DNA from: an uncultured Lachnospiraceae bacterium
Lineage (GTDB): Bacteria; Bacillota; Clostridia; Lachnospirales; Lachnospiraceae
Assembly: GCA_910579615.1 (NCBI GenBank)
Contig: CAJTUA010000010.1
Coordinates: 83,756-147,755 of the forward strand
Direction of reading: 5' to 3'
DNA length: 64,000 nucleotides
Positions 16,680 to 23,450 of this stretch are shown here, piece after piece. A model generated the notes under the pieces. That model saw nothing but the letters and a program-made list of their open reading frames with translations. It did no database searches and had not been told where the DNA came from. The position numbers and the translations under genes were made by a program. The stretch's first letter is position 1. Each line of letters opens with the position of its first letter.

Positions 16680-16694
16680 GAGTTCCGCTCCGGG

Positions 16695-17942
16695 TTAATA
16701 AAGCGAGGTGATTCCTTTTACCATTTCGTCGAGGATATCCTGCAGGTTCCGCCCGCCTGGATTACCTGCTGCCATCAGTTCCCCAAAATTCTGCGTTGGT
16801 GCCCAATAACTTCCGCCGATTGACTGAAGGCTTGAAAATTCCGACTGTGCAAGGATGGCACGGATTGCCGGGGCAGCTGCAATTTCCTCGCTGGCCGATG
16901 CCCGGATATTGGATGGACCCTGCCCCCGGCGCTCAAAGCGCAGGGTCTGGTTCTCCTCGTTCGTTATAAACGCCGCCAGTTTCTGCGCCCATTCCCCCTG
17001 TTCGGAGTAGGCATTTACCCCCACCATCTTATACCCTGCAAAGGATGACATCTGCACCTGCCTGCCGCCGCAGGTATAAGTTGGCAGTTTTGCCGCGCCG
17101 TAATTCTCCCCCCAAACTTCCGCCACCAGATTGGAATCCCACACACCGGAAACACCCGCAATCGCCGTGCCGTCCTTGACCTTATCCGCAAACAGCCCCG
17201 CCGCATCCAAAGCCCCGCTCTGCGCAATCGCAAGCATCCCTTTTGCAACATCCACACCCGTAATTTCCGTATCCACCGCATTCCAGTTGCAGGCATTCGA
17301 CACCCCGTCCGGATTCAGGCCAACCAAAAGCCCGGTTTCACCAAAAAAGCTATACAAATACCAACCGGAGCTCCAGTCCATCGCAAAGTTTTTGCCGTTC
17401 GCTGCGGCAACGCGCAGGATGCCATCCAAAGTCTTCACATCCTCCTCGCTCAGATATGCTTTATTGTAATAAAGGAAATATCCATTGTCCGCTGTCATCG
17501 GATATGCATACAGCACACCATTTACCGAGGCAGCCTCACACGCTGCTTCGATATTATTTTCTAAGACTTCCGCTTCATTCTTAACCGGGGCAAGCACGCC
17601 CGCCGCCACCATGACGCGCAGTTGGTCATCCGCAAATGTAAATACATCCGGTCCGTCATCAATCGTTCCAAACAGTGCATCCTTACAGCCGGACTCCCCC
17701 TGGTACTCCACTGTAATATCAAACTCTGCCTCTTTGGCATACCGGGCAGTAAATCCCGCAACCAGCTCTTCCAAAAGTGCCGCGTCCTCCTCCGCCCCCC
17801 ACAGGGTGAGCGAAACCGTCCCTTGCCCGGAAACCTCCCGCTCCCCCTGCGGTTGCCCCGCGCTCTTTTCACCGCATCCACAAACCCCGCAGACCGATAC
17901 AAGACCTGCCAGCAAGATGGCAGAAAATCTCGTTTTTATCAT
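16695..17942 (-). CDS. Extracellular solute-binding lipoprotein (sugar type, orphan)
   Basis: 415 aa. The signal sequence (MIKTRFSAILLAGLVSVCG) ends in cysteines (VCGCGEK) that can serve as a weak lipobox, followed by a Ser/Gln/Glu-rich linker. The mature part has the family 1 binding-protein pattern: VSLTLWGAEEDAALLEEL, EYQGESGCKDALFG, PDVFTFADDQLRVMVAAGVLAPV, YAYPMTADNGYFLYYNKAYL and an aromatic WYLYSFFGETG segment. It should bind an oligosaccharide outside the membrane. No permease or ATPase gene adjoins it; the next gene downstream is a chemoreceptor, so it may serve chemotaxis or lend its ligand to a distant transporter. It starts after CAGGAGGG. Confidence 0.8.
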   Translation of the reverse strand: MIKTRFSAILLAGLVSVCGVCGCGEKSAGQPQGEREVSGQGTVSLTLWGAEEDAALLEELVAGFTARYAKEAEFDITVEYQGESGCKDALFGTIDDGPDVFTFADDQLRVMVAAGVLAPVKNEAEVLENNIEAACEAASVNGVLYAYPMTADNGYFLYYNKAYLSEEDVKTLDGILRVAAANGKNFAMDWSSGWYLYSFFGETGLLVGLNPDGVSNACNWNAVDTEITGVDVAKGMLAIAQSGALDAAGLFADKVKDGTAIAGVSGVWDSNLVAEVWGENYGAAKLPTYTCGGRQVQMSSFAGYKMVGVNAYSEQGEWAQKLAAFITNEENQTLRFERRGQGPSNIRASASEEIAAAPAIRAILAQSEFSSLQSIGGSYWAPTQNFGELMAAGNPGGRNLQDILDEMVKGITSLY

Positions 17943-18315
17943 ACGATACCCTCCTGTAGCCTTGAATTTTTTACCATTCTTATACCGCGTACATCACTGT
18001 CCGGTTAAAAGGTTTTGTTCTCCGAAAAGCCTGCCGCGGCAGATATATACTGCTTACAGTATATCATATCTGCCGCGTTTTCTCAACATCCTTTCCTGAT
18101 TATATTCTTTTCCTCATATTATAAGGATATGTCCAAAAAACAATTTTCTTCCGGTTTCGCAGGATGCGAATACTATGGCGAAGCTGCAGCCTGATAGCAG
18201 GAACATTTCACCCCATTTTCACATAAGATGTTAGAAAAGCTATGCCATCTTACAGGCATAGCAGATTTCTTTGCGCTTCGAAACCGAAACATCGGGCGCA
18301 GAAAAGAGGACATTT
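17943..18315. promoter_or_regulatory. Divergent intergenic region with two inverted repeats
   Basis: 373 nt without a gene. At 18035-18076 there is a near-perfect inverted repeat (GCGGCAGATAT with ATATCTGCCGC, inner ATACTG with CAGTAT around CTTA). It is followed by GTTTTCTC on the plus side and lacks a clear T-run on the minus side, so it may be an operator or a weak terminator. At 18239-18262, GCTATGCC pairs with GGCATAGC about 55 nt before the LysM-GH18 gene. I could not fix a promoter with confidence on either strand. Confidence 0.45.
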
Positions 18316-19446
18316 ATGGAAATCTATGTTGTAAAGCCGGGGGATACCATCGACTCAATCGCTGCCACAACCGGCGCGGCGCTTTCATCCCTGATTTTTA
18401 ACAACCAGCTTACCTATCCTTACCGCCTTGCCATCGGGGAAGCTTTGCTAATCTCCTACGATGGGGATGCCAAGCGCCAGACAATCTACACCAACGGCTA
18501 CGCCTACCCACATATCAACCAGGACACCCTGCGCCAATCACTTCCGTATATGAGCGCCCTTTCCATCTTCTCCTACGGATTTACACCTGCAGGGGAGCTG
18601 ATTCCCCCACGCATTGATGATACCTTCCTCATCAATCTCGCACAAAGCTACGGAGCCCGCCCAGTGCTCACACTCACCCCGATTGATGCTTCTGGAACCT
18701 TCAACAATAACCTGATTACCGCCCTTGTGCACAATCCGGATGCCATCGCCCGTCTGATTGAAGCGCTTGGTGTCCAGATTACCTCACGCGGTTTCGAGGG
18801 CGTTGACATTGACTTTGAATATATCCTCCCGACAGACCGTGTCGCCTTTGCCGATTTTGTCGCAGCGGTGCGCCGCTCAGTCAATGCGCTCGGTTTCCCT
18901 GTGTCGGTGGCGCTCGCGCCGAAGACCTCCGATGACCAGAAGGGAGTATTGTATGAGGGAAAGGATTATGCGCTGCTTGGGGAGGCGGCGGATTATGTGT
19001 TATTGATGACGTATGAGTGGGGTTATACTTACAGCGTCCCAATGGCCGTCGCCCCCGTTGACAAAGTCCGACGCGTTGTCGAGTACGCCCTCACCCGCAT
19101 CCCGGCGGAAAAAATCGACCTCGGTGTGCCGAACTACGGCTACGACTGGCCATTGCCCTACGTCTCCGGCACGACCCGCGCCACTTCGCTCGGCAACCTG
19201 ACCGCAAGGGAACGCGCCGTAGAAAACGGTGCCACCATCCAATTTAACGAGACTGCCCAATCCCCGTGGTTCACCTATGAAAAGGATGGTATCGCCCATG
19301 AAGTCTGGTTTGAGGATGTCCGCAGCTACCGGGCAAAATTTGCCCTTGTGACAGAATACGGGCTCCGCGGCATTGGCTTCTGGCAGCTGATGCGCCCAAA
19401 CCTTCCTGGTTTCCTCCTAATGTCCGGTACTTTCTGGATTCGCTAA
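18316..19446 (+). CDS. LysM-GH18 protein, spore cortex-lytic type (YaaH/SleL-like)
   Basis: 376 aa. One LysM domain at residues 1-46 (YVVKPGDTIDSIAATTG) binds peptidoglycan. A glycosyl hydrolase family 18 barrel follows, with the catalytic DxDxE in GVDIDFEYI (about residue 172), ALAPKTS, VLLMTYEWGYTYS and GVPNYGYDWPLPY. There is no signal peptide, typical of spore-coat members of this family such as SleL and YaaH, which cleave cortex fragments during germination. The start is ATG 18316 after AGAGGA, because the LysM begins there; an upstream ATG at 18271 adds 15 unrelated residues. Its neighbour is the spoIIA operon on the other strand, and its regulation is probably sporulation-specific, which is inference. 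Confidence 0.85.
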   Translation: MEIYVVKPGDTIDSIAATTGAALSSLIFNNQLTYPYRLAIGEALLISYDGDAKRQTIYTNGYAYPHINQDTLRQSLPYMSALSIFSYGFTPAGELIPPRIDDTFLINLAQSYGARPVLTLTPIDASGTFNNNLITALVHNPDAIARLIEALGVQITSRGFEGVDIDFEYILPTDRVAFADFVAAVRRSVNALGFPVSVALAPKTSDDQKGVLYEGKDYALLGEAADYVLLMTYEWGYTYSVPMAVAPVDKVRRVVEYALTRIPAEKIDLGVPNYGYDWPLPYVSGTTRATSLGNLTARERAVENGATIQFNETAQSPWFTYEKDGIAHEVWFEDVRSYRAKFALVTEYGLRGIGFWQLMRPNLPGFLLMSGTFWIR

Positions 19447-19535
19447 ATCCGAAGATTACACATACATTTCCACTGGCACAAAAAGCCCGCCGCAAAAGTA
19501 GCTTTATAGCCAACCGAAAGCGGTTTTTTGCCCTT

Positions 19536-20291
19536 TTAAATCTGCTTTCTCAGCTTTAGTAAAATTTTCTTTTCAAGTCTTGAAACCTGCACCTGGCTAA
19601 TTCCGAGCGCTGCCGCGACCTCATTCTGCGTGCGCTCCTCAAAATACCGCATTTTCAGCAGGTTTTGCTCCGATTCCGGCAGGGTGGCGAGCAGCTCGGA
19701 AAGCAGCATACGGTCAAGCAGGCGTTCTTTTTCCACATCCCCCGCCTCCCCCGCCCCGGAAAGCCTCCCGGCAGCACCGTCCACGCCCTGCACAACCTGG
19801 TCAATCATGCAGATTTCGCTGCCGTCGCCCTGATAAACCGTGCGGTAAATGGAGTCCACTTCCGCCCCTGCCTCCATTGCCATAACAATATCTTCACGGC
19901 AAAGCTCCGTCGCGGCGGCGATTTCTTCCAAAGTCGCCTCCCGCCCTAGCTTGCGCTCAAGCATCTCGCATGCCTGATGGATTTTCCAGGCATTCTCTTT
20001 CATGGTCCGTGACACCTTCACCAACCCGTCATCCCGAAGAAAACGCCGGATTTCCCCGGTAATCATCGGGACGGCATAAGTGGAAAACTGCACATCATAA
20101 TTTAAATCAAACTTGTCAATTGCCTTCATCAGGCCAATGCTGCCGATTTGGAATAAATCGTCCGCCTCGTAGCCGCGCCCTAAAAATCTGCGCACAATGC
20201 TCCAGACCAGCCCGATATTTTCTGTAATCATCTGTTCCCTTGCTGCTTTATCTCCCTGTTTACACCGCCTCAGCAACAAACTCTGATCCAC
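19536..20291 (-). CDS. sigF: RNA polymerase sigma-F factor (forespore)
   Basis: 251 aa, the usual length. It directs early forespore transcription. Region 2 is NIGLVWSIVRRFLGRGYEADDLFQIGSIGLMKAIDKFD..FSTYAVPMITGEIRRFLRD split over about residues 25-85; region 3 is EATLEEIAAATEL; region 4 is LPESEQNLLKMRYFEERTQNEVAAALGISQVQVSRLEK. The linker between regions 3 and 4 is longer and Gly/Ala-rich (VQGVDGAAGRLSGAGEAGD). The start is GTG 20291 after GGAGG. It is the last gene of the spoIIAA-spoIIAB-sigF operon, 50 nt after spoIIAB. Gene order separates it from sigma-G and sigma-B. Confidence 0.93.
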   Translation of the reverse strand: MDQSLLLRRCKQGDKAAREQMITENIGLVWSIVRRFLGRGYEADDLFQIGSIGLMKAIDKFDLNYDVQFSTYAVPMITGEIRRFLRDDGLVKVSRTMKENAWKIHQACEMLERKLGREATLEEIAAATELCREDIVMAMEAGAEVDSIYRTVYQGDGSEICMIDQVVQGVDGAAGRLSGAGEAGDVEKERLLDRMLLSELLATLPESEQNLLKMRYFEERTQNEVAAALGISQVQVSRLEKKILLKLRKQI

Positions 20292-20341
20292 AGACAGCCT
20301 CCTTATTTCTTTTATGCAAACGGATTTTCATTCTCGCAATC

Positions 20342-21004
20342 CTATTTTTCCTCGCTGCTCTTATCCTCTTTTCCGTCCTTTCCCGCCTCACAAGCCTTTG
20401 CTCCCCCGGCATCCTCTCCGGTTTCTGCACTTCCCGCCAACACTTTTTTCTTCATCCGCACAAGCGTACCGCGATTTTTCTGCGAATACACTTCCAGCTT
20501 GTCCATAAACGCCTCCATAAAAGCAAATCCCATACCAGAACGCTCCATGTCCGCCCTTGTCGTATACATTGGCTCCATCGCCGCAAGCACATCCTCCATC
20601 CCGGCACCGCGGTCTTCCACCTCAATCCACACTTCGCGTCCATAAATCCCAAGGCGCATACAGATTGTACCATCCCCCTCCCCGTAGCCGTGGATGACGG
20701 CGTTTGTCACCGCCTCCGACACCGCCGTCTTGATGTCGGACAATTCCTCAAGTGTCGGGTTCAACTGTGCCGCGTAGGCTGCCGCAACCATGCGGGCGAA
20801 GCTTTCATTGCGTGACTTTGCCGCAAATTGCAGGCACACCCCGTCCTCCGCCCCGTGTTGCCAAACACATGCCTTATCGTCCGTCTGCTTTGGTTCCTGC
20901 ACGCATATTCCGTCATCCCAGGCAGCCTCCCAAAATCCGCACTCCTCCTCCGACAATATCCTCTTTTCCCCCGCAACGCTTACAACTCCCTGAATTTGTT
21001 CCAT
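20342..21004 (-). CDS. spoIIAB: Anti-sigma-F factor SpoIIAB with extra N- and C-terminal segments
   Basis: About 220 aa, against about 145 for typical SpoIIAB. It is a serine kinase that holds sigma-F inactive and phosphorylates SpoIIAA. The GHKL core (about residues 58-190) has SEAVTNAVIHGYG (N box), VEDRGAGMEDV (G1 box) and ERSGMGFAFMEAFMD (G2 box). About 55 acidic, Cys/Trp-containing residues precede it (GEKRILSEEECGFWEAAWDD...), and a charged Ala/Gly/Lys/Glu tail of about 30 residues follows it. The start is ATG 21004, 7 nt after AGGAGG; the in-frame ATG 21013 is only 1 nt from that site. The hairpin repeat separates it from spoIIAA. Confidence 0.87.
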   Translation of the reverse strand: MEQIQGVVSVAGEKRILSEEECGFWEAAWDDGICVQEPKQTDDKACVWQHGAEDGVCLQFAAKSRNESFARMVAAAYAAQLNPTLEELSDIKTAVSEAVTNAVIHGYGEGDGTICMRLGIYGREVWIEVEDRGAGMEDVLAAMEPMYTTRADMERSGMGFAFMEAFMDKLEVYSQKNRGTLVRMKKKVLAGSAETGEDAGGAKACEAGKDGKEDKSSEEK

Positions 21005-21026
21005 ATGACCCATCCTCCTTATTTAA

Positions 21027-21164
21027 AGTTCCGCATATTCCCTCCCACCACCCACGAACCTGCAGTGAAATTTCTCTCCGCTTCACTCCGATAAATTCCA
21101 CTGGGGCGCTGTACGGGAATATGCTGTTTAAAGTTCCGCATATTCCCTCCCACCACCCACGAAC
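21027..21164 (-). repeat. Hairpin leader repeat plus solo right end before spoIIAB
   Basis: One full unit (21027-21129) and, on its spoIIAA side, a solo right-end fragment (21132-21164) identical over 33 nt to 21027-21059. The outer stem is GCATATTCCC with GGGAATATGC: compared with GCATATGCCC/GGGCATATGC elsewhere, both partners have changed and pairing is kept. The inner stem is AGTGGAATTT with AAATTTCACT (one G-U), with apex GGAGTGAAGCGGA. The 3' end GCGGAACTTTAAAT runs into AAGGAGG of spoIIAB. It lies inside the sporulation operon. Confidence 0.9.
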
Positions 21165-21170
21165 TTCCCT

Positions 21171-21557
21171 CTACGCTTTTATTCCCTGCGGTTTGTTCTT
21201 CCCTAATGCTGCGAGCGCCTCCCTCCGGTTTTCAAAACGCGGCATAATCCGGTAGAGCCCGGACAGGGTTAATATCCTGTCAATCTCCGGCTCCACGCCG
21301 CAGCAGGCAATATTGCCCCCCTGGAAAATTACTTTCTTGTAACGCCCCATAATTACACCGATTCCCGAGCTGTCCATAAAACGGATTTTTGAGAAATCAA
21401 ATAAAAGATGCAGTGCCCCACCCCGCTCAATCTGTCCATCTGCCTCCTGCCGCACATCCACCGCAGTGCAATGGTCAAGCTCTTTCGTTGGCATAATAAT
21501 CAGCACGGAACCAATTTGTTCATACTGTGCTGCTTTGTTTCCTTCCTGTTGCCCCAT
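21171..21557 (-). CDS. spoIIAA: Anti-sigma-F factor antagonist (STAS domain)
   Basis: 128 aa, slightly longer than the usual 115 or so. The STAS fold runs EQIGSVLIIMPTKELDHCTAVDVRQEAD, then FDFSKIRFMDSSGIGVIMGRYK, where the second Ser of MDSSG is the site phosphorylated by SpoIIAB, and NIACCGVEPEIDRILTLSGLYRI. Unphosphorylated SpoIIAA frees sigma-F from SpoIIAB. The start follows GGAGTGG. It is the first gene of the operon; a terminator for the upstream unit lies at 21611-21641. I could not identify the sporulation promoter with certainty, although a GAAT that could be a sigma-H -10 lies about 50 nt upstream. Confidence 0.93.
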   Translation of the reverse strand: MGQQEGNKAAQYEQIGSVLIIMPTKELDHCTAVDVRQEADGQIERGGALHLLFDFSKIRFMDSSGIGVIMGRYKKVIFQGGNIACCGVEPEIDRILTLSGLYRIMPRFENRREALAALGKNKPQGIKA

Positions 21558-21610
21558 GTCAAATCCACTCCTTTCCGCTTTTTATTTGTCTGATTCTGTC
21601 GAGCAAAAAG

Positions 21611-21641
21611 AAAAGAGGTACAGCGGGCGCTGTCCTCTTTT
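21611..21641 (-). terminator. Intrinsic terminator before spoIIAA
   Basis: On the minus strand AAAAGAGGACAGCG pairs with CGCTGTACCTCTTTT (small bulge), followed by CTTTTTG. It ends the unit of the TPR protein and separates it from the spoIIA operon. Confidence 0.8.
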
Positions 21642-21665
21642 CCAATGTACTTTATATTCGTTTTG

Positions 21666-21694
21666 CATATGCTGTTTTTCGTTCCGCATCTGCC
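21666..21694 (-). repeat. Remnant junction of the hairpin leader repeat
   Basis: Just after the TPR gene stop, the minus strand reads GATGCGGAACGAAAAACAGC and then ATATGC. This is the junction seen between tandem units (right end, then left end), without a body. It is probably a deletion product. Confidence 0.6.
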
Positions 21695-21697
21695 CTC

Positions 21698-23116
21698 TTA
21701 TTCCGTCAATCCCATCTCTCCAAGCCTCGTCCTTGTATAGCCCGAGAGTGAGGAGGCCGGGAACTGTGAGAGCAGAATCCGGTAATACTCCGCCGCCTGT
21801 TCATGCGCCCCCATCTGTTGGTAAGACCTTCCCAGATAATAGCAGCAATAATCATTGTGGAAGCCATAATCATAAGATGCCTGCAGATATATGGCAGCCT
21901 GCTCGTAATCCTCATCATCATACGCCTGGCGCCCGAGCGTATACGCCGGCTCCGCCACACGGTTCTCAATGCCATTTTGCATCTTCTGCACAAGCGCCTT
22001 TGCATCCGCATTGTCCATGCGTTCCGTGTCAAGCTCCGAAAGCTGCCCCGCAAGCTCAATCAGTTCATTGACCGTGGCATCTTCCTTCACGGAGACCACC
22101 AGATAATTCTGCAGCGCCAGGAACAAATCATTGTACATCTCCACGTCATGTTCCGGAACCACAATCCCGGAAAGCTCCCGCTGTGTCTCCTCGTACCTTG
22201 TCTTCCACAGCTCCGCCTCCTTTTCAAGCGACGTAATTGCCGCTTCCTTGATGCGCAGCTCACTGCTGTAATCTAACTGCTCCTTCTCAAACTCATTGCG
22301 GATATTTTTCTGCGCGTTCGGCACAATCAGGAAAAACGTCACCAAAACCCCAAGCAGTGCACCGACCACCAGTGTGACCCATGCCATAATATTAGGCTTG
22401 TCCTCACTGTAATTGCCCGGTGTCTCAAGGCGCATACTGCTGCCGGATTCCATGGCCACCATTTCCTGCTCCCCCGCCGGTATAACGTCCTTTCTCAGCT
22501 CCGCAGGGGCGGTGAGCTCCTTTAGGTAACGCAGCGTCGTCGTGTTCGCCACATCAATCTGCGCCGCGTATGCCAACTGCTTTTTCGCGCGCTCCTTATC
22601 GCCTGTGTGCAGATACAAAAGCGCCAGAAGCTGCCTCGCGCGCAGGAAATTCGGGTTGAGGCTGACCGCCTTTTTTAATTGGAGGATTGCCATATCATCC
22701 CCGCCCTGTTTTGCCGCCTCCAGGGCAAGATTGTATTTTTTAATCGCCTGGTTCATCGCATCAAATTTTCCAGGGCTGTTCTGAACCTGTTCCATATAAA
22801 CATCGGCACGGTTGTTCTCCGGCTGGAAATGTTTGCTGACCACCCATTCCCCAAGTGCCGACACGGTCTCCCCCATCTCAAAATAGACAAGACCCAGCAG
22901 GTTCCTCGCCACGGTATTGCGCTTATTCATCTCTAAGCTTTTGCGCAGCATCAAAACCGCACCGCTCAAATCCCTGACTCCCGCGCGTGCCAGGCCTTTG
23001 TTGTAATACATATTCGAGGACTGTATTATCTTCTTGTATACTGTCAGCTCCGCACCGCAGGAATCACAATATGTAATTGCCCCCCGGATTACATTGCCAC
23101 AACGTGGACATATCAT
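21698..23116 (-). CDS. Zinc-ribbon and TPR protein with one membrane segment
   Basis: 472 aa. Residues 1-22 form a zinc ribbon (CPRCGNVI...YCDSCG). TPR-like helices follow (about 30-220: SNMYYNKGLARAGVRDLSGA, AVSLNPNFLRARQLLALLYLHTGD). There is one membrane helix at about 245-265 (IMAWVTLVVGALLGVLVTFFLIVP), a coiled-coil stretch (EFEKEQLDYSSELRIKEAA) and a second TPR block at the C-terminus (LGRQAYDDEDYEQAAIYLQ, GAHEQAAEYYRILLSQFPAS). The cytosolic half should be the zinc-ribbon end and the second TPR block outside. The function is unknown; such proteins act as scaffolds. It lies 36 nt after a small ORF and shares its promoter at 23358. Confidence 0.8.
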   Translation of the reverse strand: MICPRCGNVIRGAITYCDSCGAELTVYKKIIQSSNMYYNKGLARAGVRDLSGAVLMLRKSLEMNKRNTVARNLLGLVYFEMGETVSALGEWVVSKHFQPENNRADVYMEQVQNSPGKFDAMNQAIKKYNLALEAAKQGGDDMAILQLKKAVSLNPNFLRARQLLALLYLHTGDKERAKKQLAYAAQIDVANTTTLRYLKELTAPAELRKDVIPAGEQEMVAMESGSSMRLETPGNYSEDKPNIMAWVTLVVGALLGVLVTFFLIVPNAQKNIRNEFEKEQLDYSSELRIKEAAITSLEKEAELWKTRYEETQRELSGIVVPEHDVEMYNDLFLALQNYLVVSVKEDATVNELIELAGQLSELDTERMDNADAKALVQKMQNGIENRVAEPAYTLGRQAYDDEDYEQAAIYLQASYDYGFHNDYCCYYLGRSYQQMGAHEQAAEYYRILLSQFPASSLSGYTRTRLGEMGLTE

Positions 23117-23152
23117 GTTCTTTCTCCATTCCTTATCTCGTTTTCCGCCAGC

Positions 23153-23293
23153 TTACTGATTCTTCTTGTCCTTGAGAATCTTGTCTAAGATATCCGAAAT
23201 ATCCGTTAAGTCATTATTATAAATAGCCTCCTCCGCCTCATCCACCTCAAGGCTTGGTTGGTAAGTACTTAGTTCCTTCTCAAAATTTATCAT
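23153..23293 (-). CDS. Small acidic hypothetical protein (46 aa)
   Basis: Starts at ATG 23293 with CAGGA upstream and encodes MINFEKELSTYQPSLEVDEA and a C-terminus DILDKILKDKKNQ: acidic in the middle, Lys-rich at the end, with no membrane helix. A longer frame to 23413 would begin upstream of the promoter found at 23358-23386 and is rejected. It sits between that promoter and the TPR gene (36 nt apart), so it is probably co-transcribed with it. I do not recognise the family. Confidence 0.55.
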   Translation of the reverse strand: MINFEKELSTYQPSLEVDEAEEAIYNNDLTDISDILDKILKDKKNQ

Positions 23294-23357
23294 CGTCCTG
23301 CCATTCCTTTCGCATTCTGGGCCTTGGCAAAAAACCAAAGCAACAATACATTCTATA

Positions 23358-23386
23358 ACTATACCTATTCCCGCGAAAAAAATCAA
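23358..23386 (-). promoter_or_regulatory. Promoter for the small ORF and TPR gene
   Basis: On the minus strand TTGATT (23386-23381), a 17-nt spacer and TATAGT (23363-23358). Transcription should begin near 23351. Confidence 0.65.
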
Positions 23387-23399
23387 TACCTTCCGCAAA

Positions 23400-23434
23400 A
23401 ATCGGTCGGGCAAATTTCGTATTTCCCGACCGAT
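23400..23434 (-). terminator. Terminator after the FapA-like gene
   Basis: On the minus strand ATCGGTCGGG pairs perfectly with CCCGACCGAT, with a 15-nt loop, followed by TTTTGC. It lies 17 nt after the stop of the DUF342 gene. Confidence 0.8.
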
Positions 23435-23450
23435 TCTTTAAAAATCTGTT

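Noticed and set aside
23294..23413. Hydrophobic N-terminal extension (FLRKVLIFFAGIGIVIECIV) of the small ORF
   Set aside because: It would start upstream of the promoter at 23358-23386, so it could not be on that transcript. No ribosome site precedes it.
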